64,000 nucleotides of DNA from Metabacillus endolithicus (GCF_023078335.1 NZ_CP095550.1:4198001-4262000); one strand, 5' to 3'; counted from the stretch's first letter, positions 18,724 through 28,853 are shown. Numbers and translations are program-made. Notes: generated by a model not told the origin, from the letters alone.

Positions 18724-19917
18724 ATGACAACAAAAACAGAACAAGTGATTAATCAGACAGAACAATTTGGTGCAAAAAACTATAATCCTCTACCAATTGT
18801 TATATCAAAAGCAGAGGGTATATGGGTGGAAGATCCTGAAGGTAACAAATATTTGGATATGTTAAGTGCTTATTCAGCCGTTAACCAAGGCCATAGACAT
18901 CCTAAGATTATTCAGGCATTAAAAGATCAGGCGGACCGCGTTACCTTAACATCCCGTGCTTTTCATAATGATCAGTTAGGTCCATGGTATGAGAGAATTG
19001 CAAGAATCACCAAAAAGGAAATGGCACTGCCAATGAATACAGGGGCAGAGGCTGTGGAAACGGCAATAAAAGCAATAAGACGATGGGGATATCAGGTGAA
19101 AGGAATTGCTAATAATCAAGCAGAGATTATTGCTTGTGAAGGTAACTTTCATGGACGTACGATGACAGCTGTTTCTTTATCTTCTGAAGAAGAGTATCGT
19201 AAAGGATTTGGGCCGATGTTGCCAGGAATTAAACTAATTCCTTATGGTGATGTAGAAGCTCTAAAAGCAGCGATTACCCCGCAAACAGCAGGATTTCTTT
19301 TCGAGCCAATTCAAGGTGAAGCCGGAATTAATATTCCAAGAGAAGGGTTTTTAAAAGAAGCGTATCAAGTATGTAAAGATAACAATGTTTTGTTTGTAGC
19401 TGATGAAATTCAAGCAGGATTAGCGCGATCTGGAAAAATGTTTGCTTGTGATTGGGAAGATGTTGTACCTGATATGTATATTTTAGGAAAAGCACTAGGT
19501 GGGGGAGTTTTCCCAATTTCATGTGTGGTAGCTAATCGTGATGTTTTAGGCGTATTTAACCCTGGCTCACACGGATCTACATTTGGAGGTAATCCTCTTG
19601 CGTGTGCTGTTTCAATTGCTGCTCTTGATGTAATAGAGGAAGAAAAGCTAGTTGATCGTTCATTGAAGCTAGGAAACTATTTTGTGGAACGTCTTAAGGA
19701 AATTAACAATCCTATTATTAAACAGATAAGAGGCAGAGGCTTGTTTATTGGGGTAGAGTTAACGGAGCCTGCACGTAGTTATTGTGAAAAGTTAAAAGAA
19801 AATGGTTTATTGTGTAAAGAAACACATGATACTGTTATTCGTTTTGCCCCACCATTAGTTATAAATGAAGAGGAGCTAGATTGGGCGATTGATCGTATTA
19901 AGCGTGTACTATCATAA
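18724..19917 (+). CDS. rocD: Ornithine aminotransferase RocD
   Basis: 397 residues. It transfers the delta-amino group of ornithine to 2-oxoglutarate, giving glutamate semialdehyde. It is a class III PLP enzyme: ADEIQAG with Asp227 binding the pyridine nitrogen, and Lys256 in [11 protein letters not shown] for the Schiff base. The N-terminal part has [21 protein letters not shown] precedes ATG 18724. It is the first gene of a SigL/RocR transcript that continues into rocG and the lipoyl-like gene with no terminator between. Confidence 0.92.
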   Translation: MTTKTEQVINQTEQFGAKNYNPLPIVISKAEGIWVEDPEGNKYLDMLSAYSAVNQGHRHPKIIQALKDQADRVTLTSRAFHNDQLGPWYERIARITKKEMALPMNTGAEAVETAIKAIRRWGYQVKGIANNQAEIIACEGNFHGRTMTAVSLSSEEEYRKGFGPMLPGIKLIPYGDVEALKAAITPQTAGFLFEPIQGEAGINIPREGFLKEAYQVCKDNNVLFVADEIQAGLARSGKMFACDWEDVVPDMYILGKALGGGVFPISCVVANRDVLGVFNPGSHGSTFGGNPLACAVSIAALDVIEEEKLVDRSLKLGNYFVERLKEINNPIIKQIRGRGLFIGVELTEPARSYCEKLKENGLLCKETHDTVIRFAPPLVINEEELDWAIDRIKRVLS

Positions 19918-19991
19918 GTGTTTTTTAAGCTCGTCAATTATATCTTATTAAGAAAGATTATAAGCTTTTATTCCATATGAGGTGATGACAA

Positions 19992-21255
19992 TTGAATACA
20001 ACTATTCAAAAAAATGAGGTTTTAAACTTATTTTCATCCACACAAGTCGTAATCAAAGAGGCCTTAAATCATTTAGGATATCCAGAAGAAATGTACGAAT
20101 TATTAAAAGAACCATTAAGAATGTTAACAGTTAGAATTCCAGTCAAAATGGATAATGGGTCAACAAAGATTTTTACAGGCTATCGAGCGCAACATAATGA
20201 TGCTGTAGGACCGACTAAGGGTGGGATTCGTTTTCATCCTCATGTTGACGAGGATGAGGTAAAGGCCCTATCGATGTGGATGAGCTTGAAATGTGGAATT
20301 GTCAGTCTCCCTTATGGAGGTGGAAAAGGTGGGATTGTTTGTGATCCCAGAAATATGTCTCAAATGGAATTAGAGCGGCTTAGCAGGGGATATGTACGTG
20401 CTATTAGTCAAATTGTTGGACCAACCAAAGATATACCAGCCCCTGATGTTTATACAAATTCACAAATTATGGCTTGGATGGTTGATGAATATAGTCGTTT
20501 ACGTGAGTATGATTCACCAGGATTTATCACAGGGAAACCTTTAGTATTGGGCGGATCTCATGGTAGAGAAAAGGCAACAGCACTTGGTGTAACCATCTGT
20601 ATCGAAGAAGCTGCAAAGAAAAAGGGTATCGAGCTTAAAGGAGCAAAAGTTGTCATTCAAGGCTTTGGAAATGCAGGTAGCTTTTTAGCGAAAATGATGA
20701 ATGATGCAGAAATTTATAGTGATTGGCATTTCAGATGCTCATGGAGCCTTGTATGATCAAAATGGATTAGATATAGAGTATCTATTGGATAGAAGAGATA
20801 GTTTTGGTACAGTAACAACACTTTTCAATGAAACGATTTCAAATGAAGAGCTCTTAAAGTTAGAATGTGATATTTTAGTTCCGGCAGCTATATCAAATCA
20901 AATTACTGCAGAAAATGCAAATGATATAAATGCTAAGATTGTTGTAGAAGCAGCTAATGGTCCAACTACCTGGGAAGCAACAAAGATACTATCTGATAAA
21001 GGTATATTACTCGTACCTGATGTGTTGGCAAGTGCTGGTGGTGTTACTGTTTCTTATTTCGAATGGGTGCAAAATAATCAGGGTTATTACTGGTCAGAAG
21101 AAGAGGTATTACAAAAGTTAAATAAAGTATTAATTGAATCTTTTAATCAAGTCTATGAACTTGCTGAGTCCAGAAATGTTAACATGAGGTTAGCAGCCTA
21201 TATGGTTGGAGTTCGAATGATGGCTGAAGCATCAAGATATAGAGGATGGGTGTAA
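19992..21255 (+). CDS. rocG: NAD-type glutamate dehydrogenase RocG (frameshifted)
   Basis: About 420 residues after repair, closely following B. subtilis RocG. It has GPTKGGIRFHP, catalytic Lys112 in PYGGGKGG, GPTKDIPAPDV, the Rossmann motif GFGNAGS, then EAANGPT and a C-terminal ASRYRGWV. It oxidatively deaminates glutamate at the end of the Roc pathway. The frame breaks at 20707-20715: removing one T of TTT gives NDAEIIVIGISDAHGAL at the family length. Start TTG 19992 has AGGTGAT upstream. The break could be a sequencing error or a real inactivation, as B. subtilis gudB is naturally cryptic. Confidence 0.88.
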
Positions 21256-21301
21256 GAAAAGGCTTTTTATACTTGTTATAAATAAGGAGTGGAAGGTTAG
21301 T

Positions 21302-21553
21302 ATGAATCCTATTTATTCTATTGAAAGTCTTGATGATGGAGTTGTCTCACAAGTTTGTATTAATGAAAATGAGTATGTTTATGAATGGGAAACACTTTTT
21401 CAGATCAAAACAGATAAAGGAAATGTAGTGAATATAACAATTGGTGCCAGTGGCTTAGTAAAGGATATTTCTGTGAAGGCTGGAGATCCTGTCTACAGGT
21501 GTTCATTATTAGCTAGATTGCATGATGATAATAAAATAACTGGGTCTGATTAA
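21302..21553 (+). CDS. Stand-alone lipoyl/biotinyl-like domain protein
   Basis: 83 residues forming one flattened beta-barrel-like unit. IKTDKGN, with Lys39, corresponds to the ETDKA lipoylation turn of 2-oxoacid dehydrogenase E2 domains, and GLVKDISVKAGDPV to the following conserved GxVxxixVxxGdxV half. There are no other domains. It lies 46 bp after rocG with its own AAGGAGTGG, so it is probably co-transcribed with rocD-rocG. Whether Lys39 is modified, and the partner enzyme, are unknown. Similar orphan domains exist in Bacillus (for example BLAP-type biotinyl proteins), so biotin is an alternative. Confidence 0.6.
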   Translation: MNPIYSIESLDDGVVSQVCINENEYVYEWETLFQIKTDKGNVVNITIGASGLVKDISVKAGDPVYRCSLLARLHDDNKITGSD

Positions 21554-21586
21554 TTGAAAAGCTTCTAGACTCAGGAAAAATCAATA

Positions 21587-21625
21587 AAGAAGCCCCGTTC
21601 CTGTTTTGGAATAGGGCTTCTTTTC
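21587..21625. terminator. Convergent terminator between roc operon and YjiH-family gene
   Basis: AAGAAGCCC..TTCC and GGAA..GGGCTTCTT pair with a short loop, followed by TTTTC. Confidence 0.65.
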
Positions 21626-21656
21626 TTTAGTTAATCTATCTTTTCAAAAATAAAGA

Positions 21657-23025
21657 TTAAAATACAATGTGTGCCATTAGTACAATAATTGGTAGAGAAA
21701 TAATTGTACGTTGAAGGAAGATAATCACTAAATCAAGGAAAGAAACCGGAAGTTTAGATCCTAAAAGCAACCCGCCGACCTCTGACATATATATTAATTG
21801 TGTGATCGATAAACAACCAATGACAAAACGTGTCATTTCACTTTCAATTCCACTTCCAATGATAGCCGGCAAAAACATATCTGCAAATCCAATCACCATC
21901 GTTTGTGATGCTTCTGCTGCCTCAGGAATTTGCATCATCTCCAATAATGGAATAAATGGAGTACCAAGAATACTGAATAATGGTGTGTATTCAGCAATGA
22001 TTAGTGCAAGTGTACCGATTGCCATAACAATTGGTAAAACACCTAACCACATATCAACTACATTCTCAACTCCACCTTTTATGACATTCGAATAGTTAAC
22101 TTTTTTTGCTTCTTGAACAGCACGGTTGACCCCCCATTTGAAGCTTGACACACCAGGAGGAATTAGCTCATCCTCTTTATCGACTTCACCAATATAAGTA
22201 TTAGATTTGCGTGATAGGAGGGATTCTTGGACTAATAAGTGCACATGCGATACCTGCAAGTACAATAGTTAGGTAAAAACTGCCAAAGTATGCTTCCAAC
22301 TCTAAATACGACATAATGACGATTGTAAAGGTAATGGATACAACGGAAAAGGTTGTACCGATAACCGCTGCTTCGCGCTTTGTATAATAGCCATCTTCAT
22401 ATTGTTTATTAGTTAAAAGTACTCCTATTGTACCATCACCGAGCCAAGAAGCTAGGCAATCAATAGATGATCGTCCAGGAAGTGTGAATAGTGGTCTCAT
22501 TACTTTTGTAAAAAGTGCTCCACATAACTCTAATAACCCAAAATCGAGAAGCAGAGGTAGAAGTATACCTGCAAAAAGAAAGACTGAAAACAAGACAGGA
22601 ATTAAATCGTATAAAAGCAATCCACCTGTATTTTCACTCCACACGGCAGAAGGACCTATACGGAATAAAGCAGAAACTGAGAAAATCATCCCTAATACTC
22701 TCGTTATTTGCCAAATCCAGGACACATTAAAGAGTTTATTTAAAAATGGTTGGTTGATCATTTTTTTGGGTTGAAAAACCTTCGTATACAAAGAGACTAC
22801 AGCAGTAAAAAATATAATAAATGTTGCGATATAGGGCAATGTTTCTCCAAGAAGAGTTTGAATAAAATTTGCTAGTAGTGCAACTGTAACAGATATTTCT
22901 CCGTTAATTGATATAGGAATGACAAAGAGTAAAATTCCTAGTAATGATGGGATAATGAACTGTAAATAATCGATTGTCTTATATGTATTTCTTTGCTCAA
23001 CTTCCTTTTTTAACATTTTTTCCAC
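21657..23025 (-). CDS. YjiH-family membrane protein with nucleoside-recognition (Gate) domains (frameshifted)
   Basis: About 456 residues after repair, with ten or more membrane segments and two Gate-type halves (VMRPLFTLPGRSSIDCLASW and GFADMFLPAIIGSGIESEMTRF). The frame breaks near 22207-22216: one added base joins SPRIPP to LSRKSNTYIGEVDKEDE. The start is GTG 23025, with AAGGAGAGGTG upstream. YjiH proteins are unassigned transporters. Its own sigma-54 promoter and RocR-type palindrome place it with arginine catabolism, so transport of arginine, ornithine or a related amine is a reasonable guess, without direct evidence. Confidence 0.7.
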
Positions 23026-23169
23026 AAAAACACCTCTCCTTTTATACGGGTTTCTCCGACGTATGAACCAATCTTAAATATGGAGTTACTAAAGGTCTTT
23101 ATCGTATATTTGATAAAAACCCTTCTTACTCTCAAGGTAAACCTACTATCTAATTTCTACTAAATATTA

Positions 23170-23186
23170 TGCAATTTTTATGCCAA
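23170..23186 (-). promoter_or_regulatory. SigL (sigma-54) promoter of the YjiH-family gene
   Basis: On the minus strand TTGGCATAAAAATTGCA has -24 TGGCA and -12 TTGCA at canonical spacing, nearly identical to the rocD promoter. Confidence 0.8.
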
Positions 23187-23237
23187 GAAAAGAACCAGTC
23201 TATTTTCTCACTTATTCTATTTGAAAGAAAGATAAAC

Positions 23238-23277
23238 TGCCAAATAAGGTGGCATTTATGTGCAAAAAAATTTTGCT
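23238..23277 (-). promoter_or_regulatory. RocR-like upstream activating sites of the YjiH-family gene
   Basis: TGCAAAAAAATTTTGCT at 23261-23277 matches the rocD UAS pattern. TGCCAAATAAGGTGGCA at 23238-23254 is a second, weaker 17-bp inverted repeat 23 bp away. They lie about 70-105 bp upstream of the -12 element. Confidence 0.6.
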
Positions 23278-23363
23278 GATGAAATGTTTTCTTTTAAAAT
23301 AAGATGAATATATCTAACAGTTTGCTATAATAATTAACGTTTTATTAATAGTCCTTAGTAGTA

Positions 23364-23394
23364 TATAATAATGAAAGCAGTTGTACGAATAAGT
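23364..23394 (+). promoter_or_regulatory. araR promoter with AraR-like operator
   Basis: A TATAAT at 23364-23369 is followed by AGTTGTACGAATAAGT at 23379-23394, which matches 12 of 16 bases of the B. subtilis AraR operator ATTTGTACGTACAAAT. Its place over the transcription start suits autorepression. Confidence 0.5.
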
Positions 23395-23429
23395 TATACG
23401 GTAACATACAAGCTGAAAGTGGTGACATA

Positions 23430-24527
23430 ATGGCGCAACAAACGAAAGTCGGGATGGTAAAACAAAAAATTAAAGAATGGATTAATGAGGGAAAGGTTTT
23501 ACCAGGAGAAAAGATCTATTCAGAAAATGAACTTGTCAAAATGTTTGAAGTTAGTAGACATACAGTTAGACAAGCTGTAGGAGATTTGGTTCATGAGGGG
23601 TATTTATATCGAGAACAGGGTGCAGGAACGTTTGTCGCAAATCGCAGGACAGAAGCTAAACGTATGCCTCCAACTGGTAAAAATATTGGTGTAATAACAA
23701 CATATATTACTGATTACATATTTCCATCCATTATTAAAGGAATTGAATCACATCTCTCACAACAAGGTTATTCGTTAACCTTTGCTTGTACTGATAACAA
23801 CCCTGAAAAAGAAAGACAATGCCTTGAAACAATGATAAATAGAAATGTAGATGGCCTGATTGTAGAACCAACTAGAAGTAGTAGTTATAATCCAAATTTA
23901 CATTACTATTTGCAAATGGAGCAAAATAATACACCTTTTTTAATGATCAATCAGTACTACCCACAATTAAATCCTCCGCATATCATTTTAGACGATGAAA
24001 AAGGTGGATATATTGCAACAGATCATCTTATTGGTCTAGGCCATCGAAAGGTGATCGGCTTATTCAAAAGCGATGATATTCAGGGTTTAAATCGTATGCA
24101 GGGGTTCATTAGAGCTTTTAGAGAAAAAAATATTGCGTTCTTTCCTGAAATGATTATTACGTATACAACAGAGCAAAAAGAAGAGGAGTTTTTAAACAAA
24201 CTTAAAGGTGTTCTATTATCTGGAGAAAGACCAACTGGAATTGTGTGTTATAACGATGAGGTAGCTATCAGTGTTCTTAATTTATTGCGTGAACTGGGAT
24301 TAAAGGTTCCTGAAGATATTTCTATTGTAGGGTATGATGATTCCTATTTAGCCGAAGCTTCTGAGACTAAAATTACGTCTGTAACTCATCCGAAAATGGA
24401 AATGGGAGTTGAGGCGGCAAAATGGGTTGTTTCTGCAGTAGAAAATAGAGATAAAGCTGGTACTTATCAAAAAGTTTATCAGCCTGAATTAGTTATTCGA
24501 AGTTCAACCAAAGATATTTCAAAGTAA
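23430..24527 (+). CDS. araR: Arabinose repressor AraR
   Basis: 365 residues. The N-terminal GntR-type winged helix (YSENELVKMFEVSRHTVRQA) is joined to a LacI-type effector domain (NIGVITTYITDYIFPSIIKG, GLIVEPTRS, SIVGYDDS). This fusion and the wording of the linker are those of B. subtilis AraR, which represses arabinose utilisation genes until L-arabinose binds. No ara metabolic genes lie in the window. The start ATG 23430 follows GAAAGTGGTGAC, a modest ribosome site. Confidence 0.88.
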   Translation: MAQQTKVGMVKQKIKEWINEGKVLPGEKIYSENELVKMFEVSRHTVRQAVGDLVHEGYLYREQGAGTFVANRRTEAKRMPPTGKNIGVITTYITDYIFPSIIKGIESHLSQQGYSLTFACTDNNPEKERQCLETMINRNVDGLIVEPTRSSSYNPNLHYYLQMEQNNTPFLMINQYYPQLNPPHIILDDEKGGYIATDHLIGLGHRKVIGLFKSDDIQGLNRMQGFIRAFREKNIAFFPEMIITYTTEQKEEEFLNKLKGVLLSGERPTGIVCYNDEVAISVLNLLRELGLKVPEDISIVGYDDSYLAEASETKITSVTHPKMEMGVEAAKWVVSAVENRDKAGTYQKVYQPELVIRSSTKDISK

Positions 24528-24584
24528 AACCTATTCTTTTTTTGTTTAAATAAAAAGGGATATAGAAATACGGGAGTGCGGGAT

Positions 24585-25307
24585 ATGAATAGTATAAAAA
24601 ATGCTGAAGCCGTTTTTTTCGATTTGGACGATACTCTATATGATTCATTATTGCCTTTCCAAAATGCACTTGAATATTATCAAGTTGGTTTACCTCGTTC
24701 AAAGGCAGAGGAATTTTATAAAAAAGTCAGACATTATAGTGACCTTCTTTGGAAGGAACATGTAAAAGGTGAATTAAGTCTTGAAGAATTAAGAATACAA
24801 CGACTAACACGTTCATTTTTAGATTATCAAATATCTATTTCAGACGATCAAGCATTAGCTATACAAGAGCGTTATGAACAAGAGCAACAACAAATAAAAC
24901 CATTTGAAACTGTTCTCTTATTGTTAAAGCAATTAATAGAAACTAAACCGTTCGTTGGAATTATTACAAATGGACCTGTGAATCATCAAATGAACAAATT
25001 AAAAGCACTAAAAATAGATCAGTTGATTCCAATTGAGCACATTTTTATTTCAGATGGAATTGGAATGGCTAAGCCTGATAACCGTGTGTTTGAACATGTT
25101 CATACGAAAATGAATATTAACCCAGGTAAATGCCTATACATCGGAGATACTTGGGAAAATGACATTGTTCCGCCAATTGAAGTAGGGTGGAAGTGTGTTT
25201 GGTTTAATCATCGAAATCGACAAGCACAAACAAAGCATGTACCAAATGAGATCATTATGAATGAAAAAGAGTTTTTACTTTTTGATGAAAAACAAGGGCA
25301 TAATTAA
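24585..25307 (+). CDS. HAD-superfamily hydrolase
   Basis: 240 residues. Motif I is VFFDLDDTLYDS with the nucleophilic Asp, motif II IITNGP, motif III Lys in AKPDNRVFEH and motif IV YIGDTWENDI. The helical cap between motifs I and II is subfamily I. Such proteins dephosphorylate small metabolites such as phosphoglycolate or nucleotides; the substrate is not evident. ATG 24585 is preferred over an upstream GTG because GGGAG sits eight bases before it. Confidence 0.75.
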   Translation: MNSIKNAEAVFFDLDDTLYDSLLPFQNALEYYQVGLPRSKAEEFYKKVRHYSDLLWKEHVKGELSLEELRIQRLTRSFLDYQISISDDQALAIQERYEQEQQQIKPFETVLLLLKQLIETKPFVGIITNGPVNHQMNKLKALKIDQLIPIEHIFISDGIGMAKPDNRVFEHVHTKMNINPGKCLYIGDTWENDIVPPIEVGWKCVWFNHRNRQAQTKHVPNEIIMNEKEFLLFDEKQGHN

Positions 25308-25321
25308 ACCCTTGTTTTTTG
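25291..25321 (+). terminator. Terminator of the HAD gene
   Basis: AACAAGGG and CCCTTGTT pair across a 10-base loop, followed by TTTTG. Confidence 0.65.
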
Positions 25322-25340
25322 TTTATAAATAAACAATGAT

Positions 25341-25598
25341 TCAATGCCCTTGTTTCTTCAACTGTCGCTCAGCTAGCTTAATCATTTCTCGGACCATATC
25401 GCCACCAAGCCTGCCACCAACTTTTCCAGCTTGTTTGGATAATAAGTTTCCATTGTCCCCCTCATGCAAAGGGATCCCTAATTCTTTTGCTGCTTCATAT
25501 TTTGCCTGCTCAGGTTTAGTTGTATTTGCAACTCTTGCTTTTAATTGGTTTACTTGTTCTCTTGCCTCAGGGACAAGTATCTTATTTTTATTTGCCAT
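25341..25598 (-). CDS. Alpha/beta-type small acid-soluble spore protein
   Basis: 85 residues. The two conserved blocks of alpha/beta SASPs are present: KYEAAKELGIPL (usually KYEIAQEFGV), including the germination-protease region, and GGRLGGDMVREMIKLAERQL. The segment between and before them is longer than in SspA/B. These proteins coat and protect DNA in the spore core and are made in the forespore under SigG. I do not see a clear SigG promoter. AAGGGGG precedes ATG 25598. Confidence 0.8.
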   Translation of the reverse strand: MANKNKILVPEAREQVNQLKARVANTTKPEQAKYEAAKELGIPLHEGDNGNLLSKQAGKVGGRLGGDMVREMIKLAERQLKKQGH

Positions 25599-25745
25599 TA
25601 TATAACCCCCTTGATATCAGTTTCTCTATCGTAAGTTTTTTCTATGAGGAAATATTTTATTACTATTTTTCTGTCATAAATGAATGATTTTTATAACTTA
25701 ATAAGTCAACAATAAAAAATGAATAAGAAAAAAGGAGGATTTCCA

Positions 25746-25976
25746 TTGGAACATTGTCATGATTTTTTAAAAAGTAAAAGGTGGCTTGATCAAGACCTTG
25801 ATTCAAGATATATAAATGTTGAGCATCCTTATGCGATATTGCTTTCAGAAGATGAGGGTCAAATCACATTAAGAGGAAATGCAGGGGACGATAACGGTCA
25901 AAACGGAGAAGAGATATTCACGTTTACATCTTTAAAACAGTTACAAGAGTGGTTTGAGAATAATATAGGTGAGTAG
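25746..25976 (+). CDS. Small hypothetical acidic protein
   Basis: 76 residues from TTG 25746, chosen because AAGGAGGA lies eight bases upstream; an upstream in-frame ATG would place that site inside the gene. The sequence is acidic (LSEDEGQITLRGNAGDDNGQ) and ends in a helix (LKQLQEWFENNIGE). There is no membrane segment. I do not recognise the family. Confidence 0.5.
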   Translation: MEHCHDFLKSKRWLDQDLDSRYINVEHPYAILLSEDEGQITLRGNAGDDNGQNGEEIFTFTSLKQLQEWFENNIGE

Positions 25977-26125
25977 TCCTGAAGATCTCTTGTTCTTATG
26001 ATATAGTAAAAATAAAGCAAACTTGTCAATTGATAGGCGTGTGTTGGATGCTTCCTATACACTTGTTCCATGATTTTTTCTGACAAAGTTTTCTTAAATA
26101 AGATCTGTAGAAGAGAGTGGCCTAT

Positions 26126-27324
26126 ATGACTAAAAAGCTATATTATGATGATGTTTATCAAACTGAATTTTCATCGAAAGTGATTAAAAGCAACCATGAT
26201 GAATCCGGCTTTTTTGTTGTATTACAAGAAACTGCCTTTTATCCAACAGGTGGTGGGCAACCATTTGATAAAGGAACATTAAATGATATAAACGTGCTAA
26301 AGGTGGAAGAGGTTGATGGTGAGATTCGTCACTATATGGAAACTAGTATAGATGTGGAAGAAGTAAACGGTGTAATTGATTGGGATCGAAGGTTTGATCA
26401 TATGCAACAACATGCCGGGCAACATATTCTAACTGCTGCTTTTGAGGACAACCTAGGCTATAAAACATTAAGCTTTCACCTGGGTGAAGAAATATGTACG
26501 ATCGATCTTGATACGTCATCCCTTACAGATGAAGAAATACATAAAGCGGAAACATTGGCAAATAAAATTATCTTAGAGAATAGACCCATTTTGATAAAAT
26601 GGGTGGAAAAAAAGAGGAATTATCAGGTTTACCCCTTCGGAAAGAATTAGCTGTTAGTGAACATATTCGACTTGTGATTATTCCAGAATATGATTACAAC
26701 GGCTGTGGTGGAACTCATCCTAGATCAACAGGTGAGGTTAGCTTATTAAAAATACTAACATGTGAAAAACAGAAAAAATATACGCGTGTTCAGTTTGTTT
26801 GTGGTGGTAGAGTAACAAGACAGCTTCATCAAAAAAATGAAGTAATACAAACATTGACAACACAATTAAGTGCTCGGCAGGATATGATTCCTAATGCTGT
26901 TTTAAAGCTTTTACATCATACTAAGGAATTAGAAGAGCAGGTAAAAGATTTATCAAATAAATTAATCCGATATGAAGTAAAAGAAAGATTAGACAATGCG
27001 GTAAAGTGGAATGGATTTTTTCTAATTTCTAACATATTTCAAGATCGTACATTAAGTGAATTGCAAACTTTAGCAAGGGACTTAATTGCATATCCAGATG
27101 TTATTGTTATGTTTATAACTGAACATCAAGAGAAGCTGCAGCTTGTATGTGCTAGAAGTGATAATACTAACATTAATATGAACTCTGTCTTAAAAGAGGT
27201 ATTACCGTTAATTAACGGTAAAGGCGGTGGAAAGCCTTTCTTTGTTCAAGGTGGCGGAGATCGAATGTTACCACCAGATCAGGTGATGAAAGAGCTAATG
27301 AGAGTGTTAACTCATCAGGTATAG
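26126..27324 (+). CDS. Alanyl-tRNA editing protein, AlaX-long type (frameshifted)
   Basis: About 400 residues after repair. The first half resembles the AlaRS editing domain: FYPTGGGQPFDKG and the zinc-binding HxxxH motif in HAGQHILTAAF, with later CGGTHPRSTGE. The second half is a coiled region plus a DHHA1-like C-terminal domain (GKGGGKPFFVQGGG). It deacylates Ser-tRNA(Ala) or Gly-tRNA(Ala). The frame breaks in the seven-A run 26607-26613: one added A gives VEKKEELSGLPLRKEL. ATG 26126 is preferred over GTG 26117; the ribosome site is weak for both. Confidence 0.8.
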
Positions 27325-27402
27325 TAAGGTAATTTTAGCCTAAATGTAAGAGAGTGCTTCATTGACTGTTTTAACAATAGAAATAAAAAGGAGACGATCA
27401 AG

Positions 27403-28554
27403 TTGAAAATAATCGTTGCTCCAGATTCATTTAAAGGATCAATTTCAGCGTATGATATTTGTCTGGCCGTTAAAGAAGGAATTATACGCGTTCATCCAAA
27501 TGCAAAGGTTTGTCTCCTGCCTCTAGCTGATGGAGGGGAAGGGACTGTTGACAACCTGGTGGCTGCGAGTAATGGTCAGTTGATTCGTGCTAATGTCCGT
27601 GGTCCTTTAAATGCAGAAGTTAATGCAGTTTATGGGGTTTTAGGAGATAAAAAAACAGTTGTGATTGAGATGGCACAAGCATCAGGACTTCCTCTATTAA
27701 AAGATACAGAAAAAAATCCAATGATTTCAACTAGCTATGGTACTGGTGAACTAATAAAGCATGCCTTAGACGCGGGTTATCGTCAATTCATTATTGGACT
27801 AGGTGGTAGTGCAACAAATGATGGTGGTGTTGGAATGCTTAGGGCACTAGGAGTAGAATTCTATAATAGCTCTAATGAAGTGCTAAAAGATGGTGGAGCT
27901 TCCTTAATAGATCTTGCGTTTTATGATGACACACATTTAGATCCAAGATTATTTGAGTCAACAATAACAATTGCTAGCGATGTAACAAATCCTCTTTGTG
28001 GACCGAATGGTGCTTCAGCAGTTTTTGGACCTCAAAAAGGAGCAACACCAAAAATGGTGCATCAGCTTGATCAAGCTTTGTTTCATTTTAGTGAAGTAGT
28101 TTTAAGTAAAAAGAACATCAATATGAGAGATTTGGTTGGTGGTGGTGCAGCTGGAGGTATGGGAGCTGCCTTACTTGCTTTTTGCAATGCAAAGCTAAGA
28201 TCGGGGATTGACGTGATATTAGAAGAAATACAGTTTGATACTATACTAGAACATACGGATTTACTTATTACAGGTGAGGGAAAATTAGATTCACAAACAT
28301 TATCTGGAAAAGTAATAAAAGGAGTAGCGATTAAAGCAAAAGAAAAGAAGGTTCCGGTAATAGGACTATGTGGTACAATTCAATTGAGTCGAAAAGAGCT
28401 AGATGAATTAGGAATATTGGCTGCCTTTTCAATTGTGCCTGGCCCTTGCTCTTTAGAGGAAGCATTTGAACATTCTGCCCAGTGGATTGCTGATCGTGCT
28501 GAATCTATTATGAAATTGCTTACCTTACCTATAGTCACCATTAAAAAGAGTTAA
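27403..28554 (+). CDS. Glycerate kinase (GlxK/GarK family)
   Basis: 383 residues, typical length. Family motifs are IVAPDSFKGSISA at the N-terminus, LPLADGGEGTVDNL, IIGLGGSATNDGGVGML and LLITGEGKLDSQTLSGK. It phosphorylates D-glycerate to a phosphoglycerate, feeding photorespiratory-type or serine carbon into glycolysis. TTG 27403 follows AAAAGGAGACGATCAAG. It appears monocistronic. Confidence 0.85.
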   Translation: MKIIVAPDSFKGSISAYDICLAVKEGIIRVHPNAKVCLLPLADGGEGTVDNLVAASNGQLIRANVRGPLNAEVNAVYGVLGDKKTVVIEMAQASGLPLLKDTEKNPMISTSYGTGELIKHALDAGYRQFIIGLGGSATNDGGVGMLRALGVEFYNSSNEVLKDGGASLIDLAFYDDTHLDPRLFESTITIASDVTNPLCGPNGASAVFGPQKGATPKMVHQLDQALFHFSEVVLSKKNINMRDLVGGGAAGGMGAALLAFCNAKLRSGIDVILEEIQFDTILEHTDLLITGEGKLDSQTLSGKVIKGVAIKAKEKKVPVIGLCGTIQLSRKELDELGILAAFSIVPGPCSLEEAFEHSAQWIADRAESIMKLLTLPIVTIKKS

Positions 28555-28620
28555 TAGGTAAGTAACATGGGTTTATGAAAAGGTTTATCCCTAAAGTAAT
28601 GGGGATGGAAAAATCTCCTA

Positions 28621-28649
28621 TTGCATTCACCTACAATTTCTAGTATTAT
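28621..28649 (+). promoter_or_regulatory. SigA promoter of the 6S-like RNA
   Basis: TTGCAT at 28621-28626 and TATTAT at 28644-28649 with a 17-bp spacer, and no protein gene downstream. Confidence 0.6.
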
Positions 28650-28655
28650 AACTAT

Positions 28656-28845
28656 ACAAGCTGCGCTGTACGCATTTCTTATAAAGTTTTAACCTTTAAG
28701 CTGAAATAGGGAGTTTTACATTGAAGACGGACTATCAAGCCTCCATTATGTAGAGGACGATATGAAACCTTCTGCGAACACCCACTTGTAGGAGTGGTGG
28801 TTTAAAACTCTATAACTTACGATGCGGCAATCGCGGCACCTTACT
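28656..28845 (+). ncRNA. ssrS: Probable 6S RNA (about 190 nt)
   Basis: The stretch has a SigA promoter, no credible open frame and a rod-like fold. The 5' segment GCTGCG..CGCAT (28660-28675) pairs with ATGCG..CGCGGC (28822-28837) as a closing stem with an internal loop. Inside, GGAGTTTTA pairs with TAAAACTCT, and CCACT pairs with AGTGG near the tip. Size, closing stem, central open region and promoter fit 6S RNA, which binds housekeeping RNA polymerase. The assignment rests on structure by eye, and another structured RNA is possible. Confidence 0.5.
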
Positions 28846-28853
28846 TTAACATT

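Noticed and set aside
25336..25605. Plus-strand frame opposite the spore protein gene
   Set aside because: The minus frame encodes a recognisable alpha/beta SASP with a strong ribosome site.
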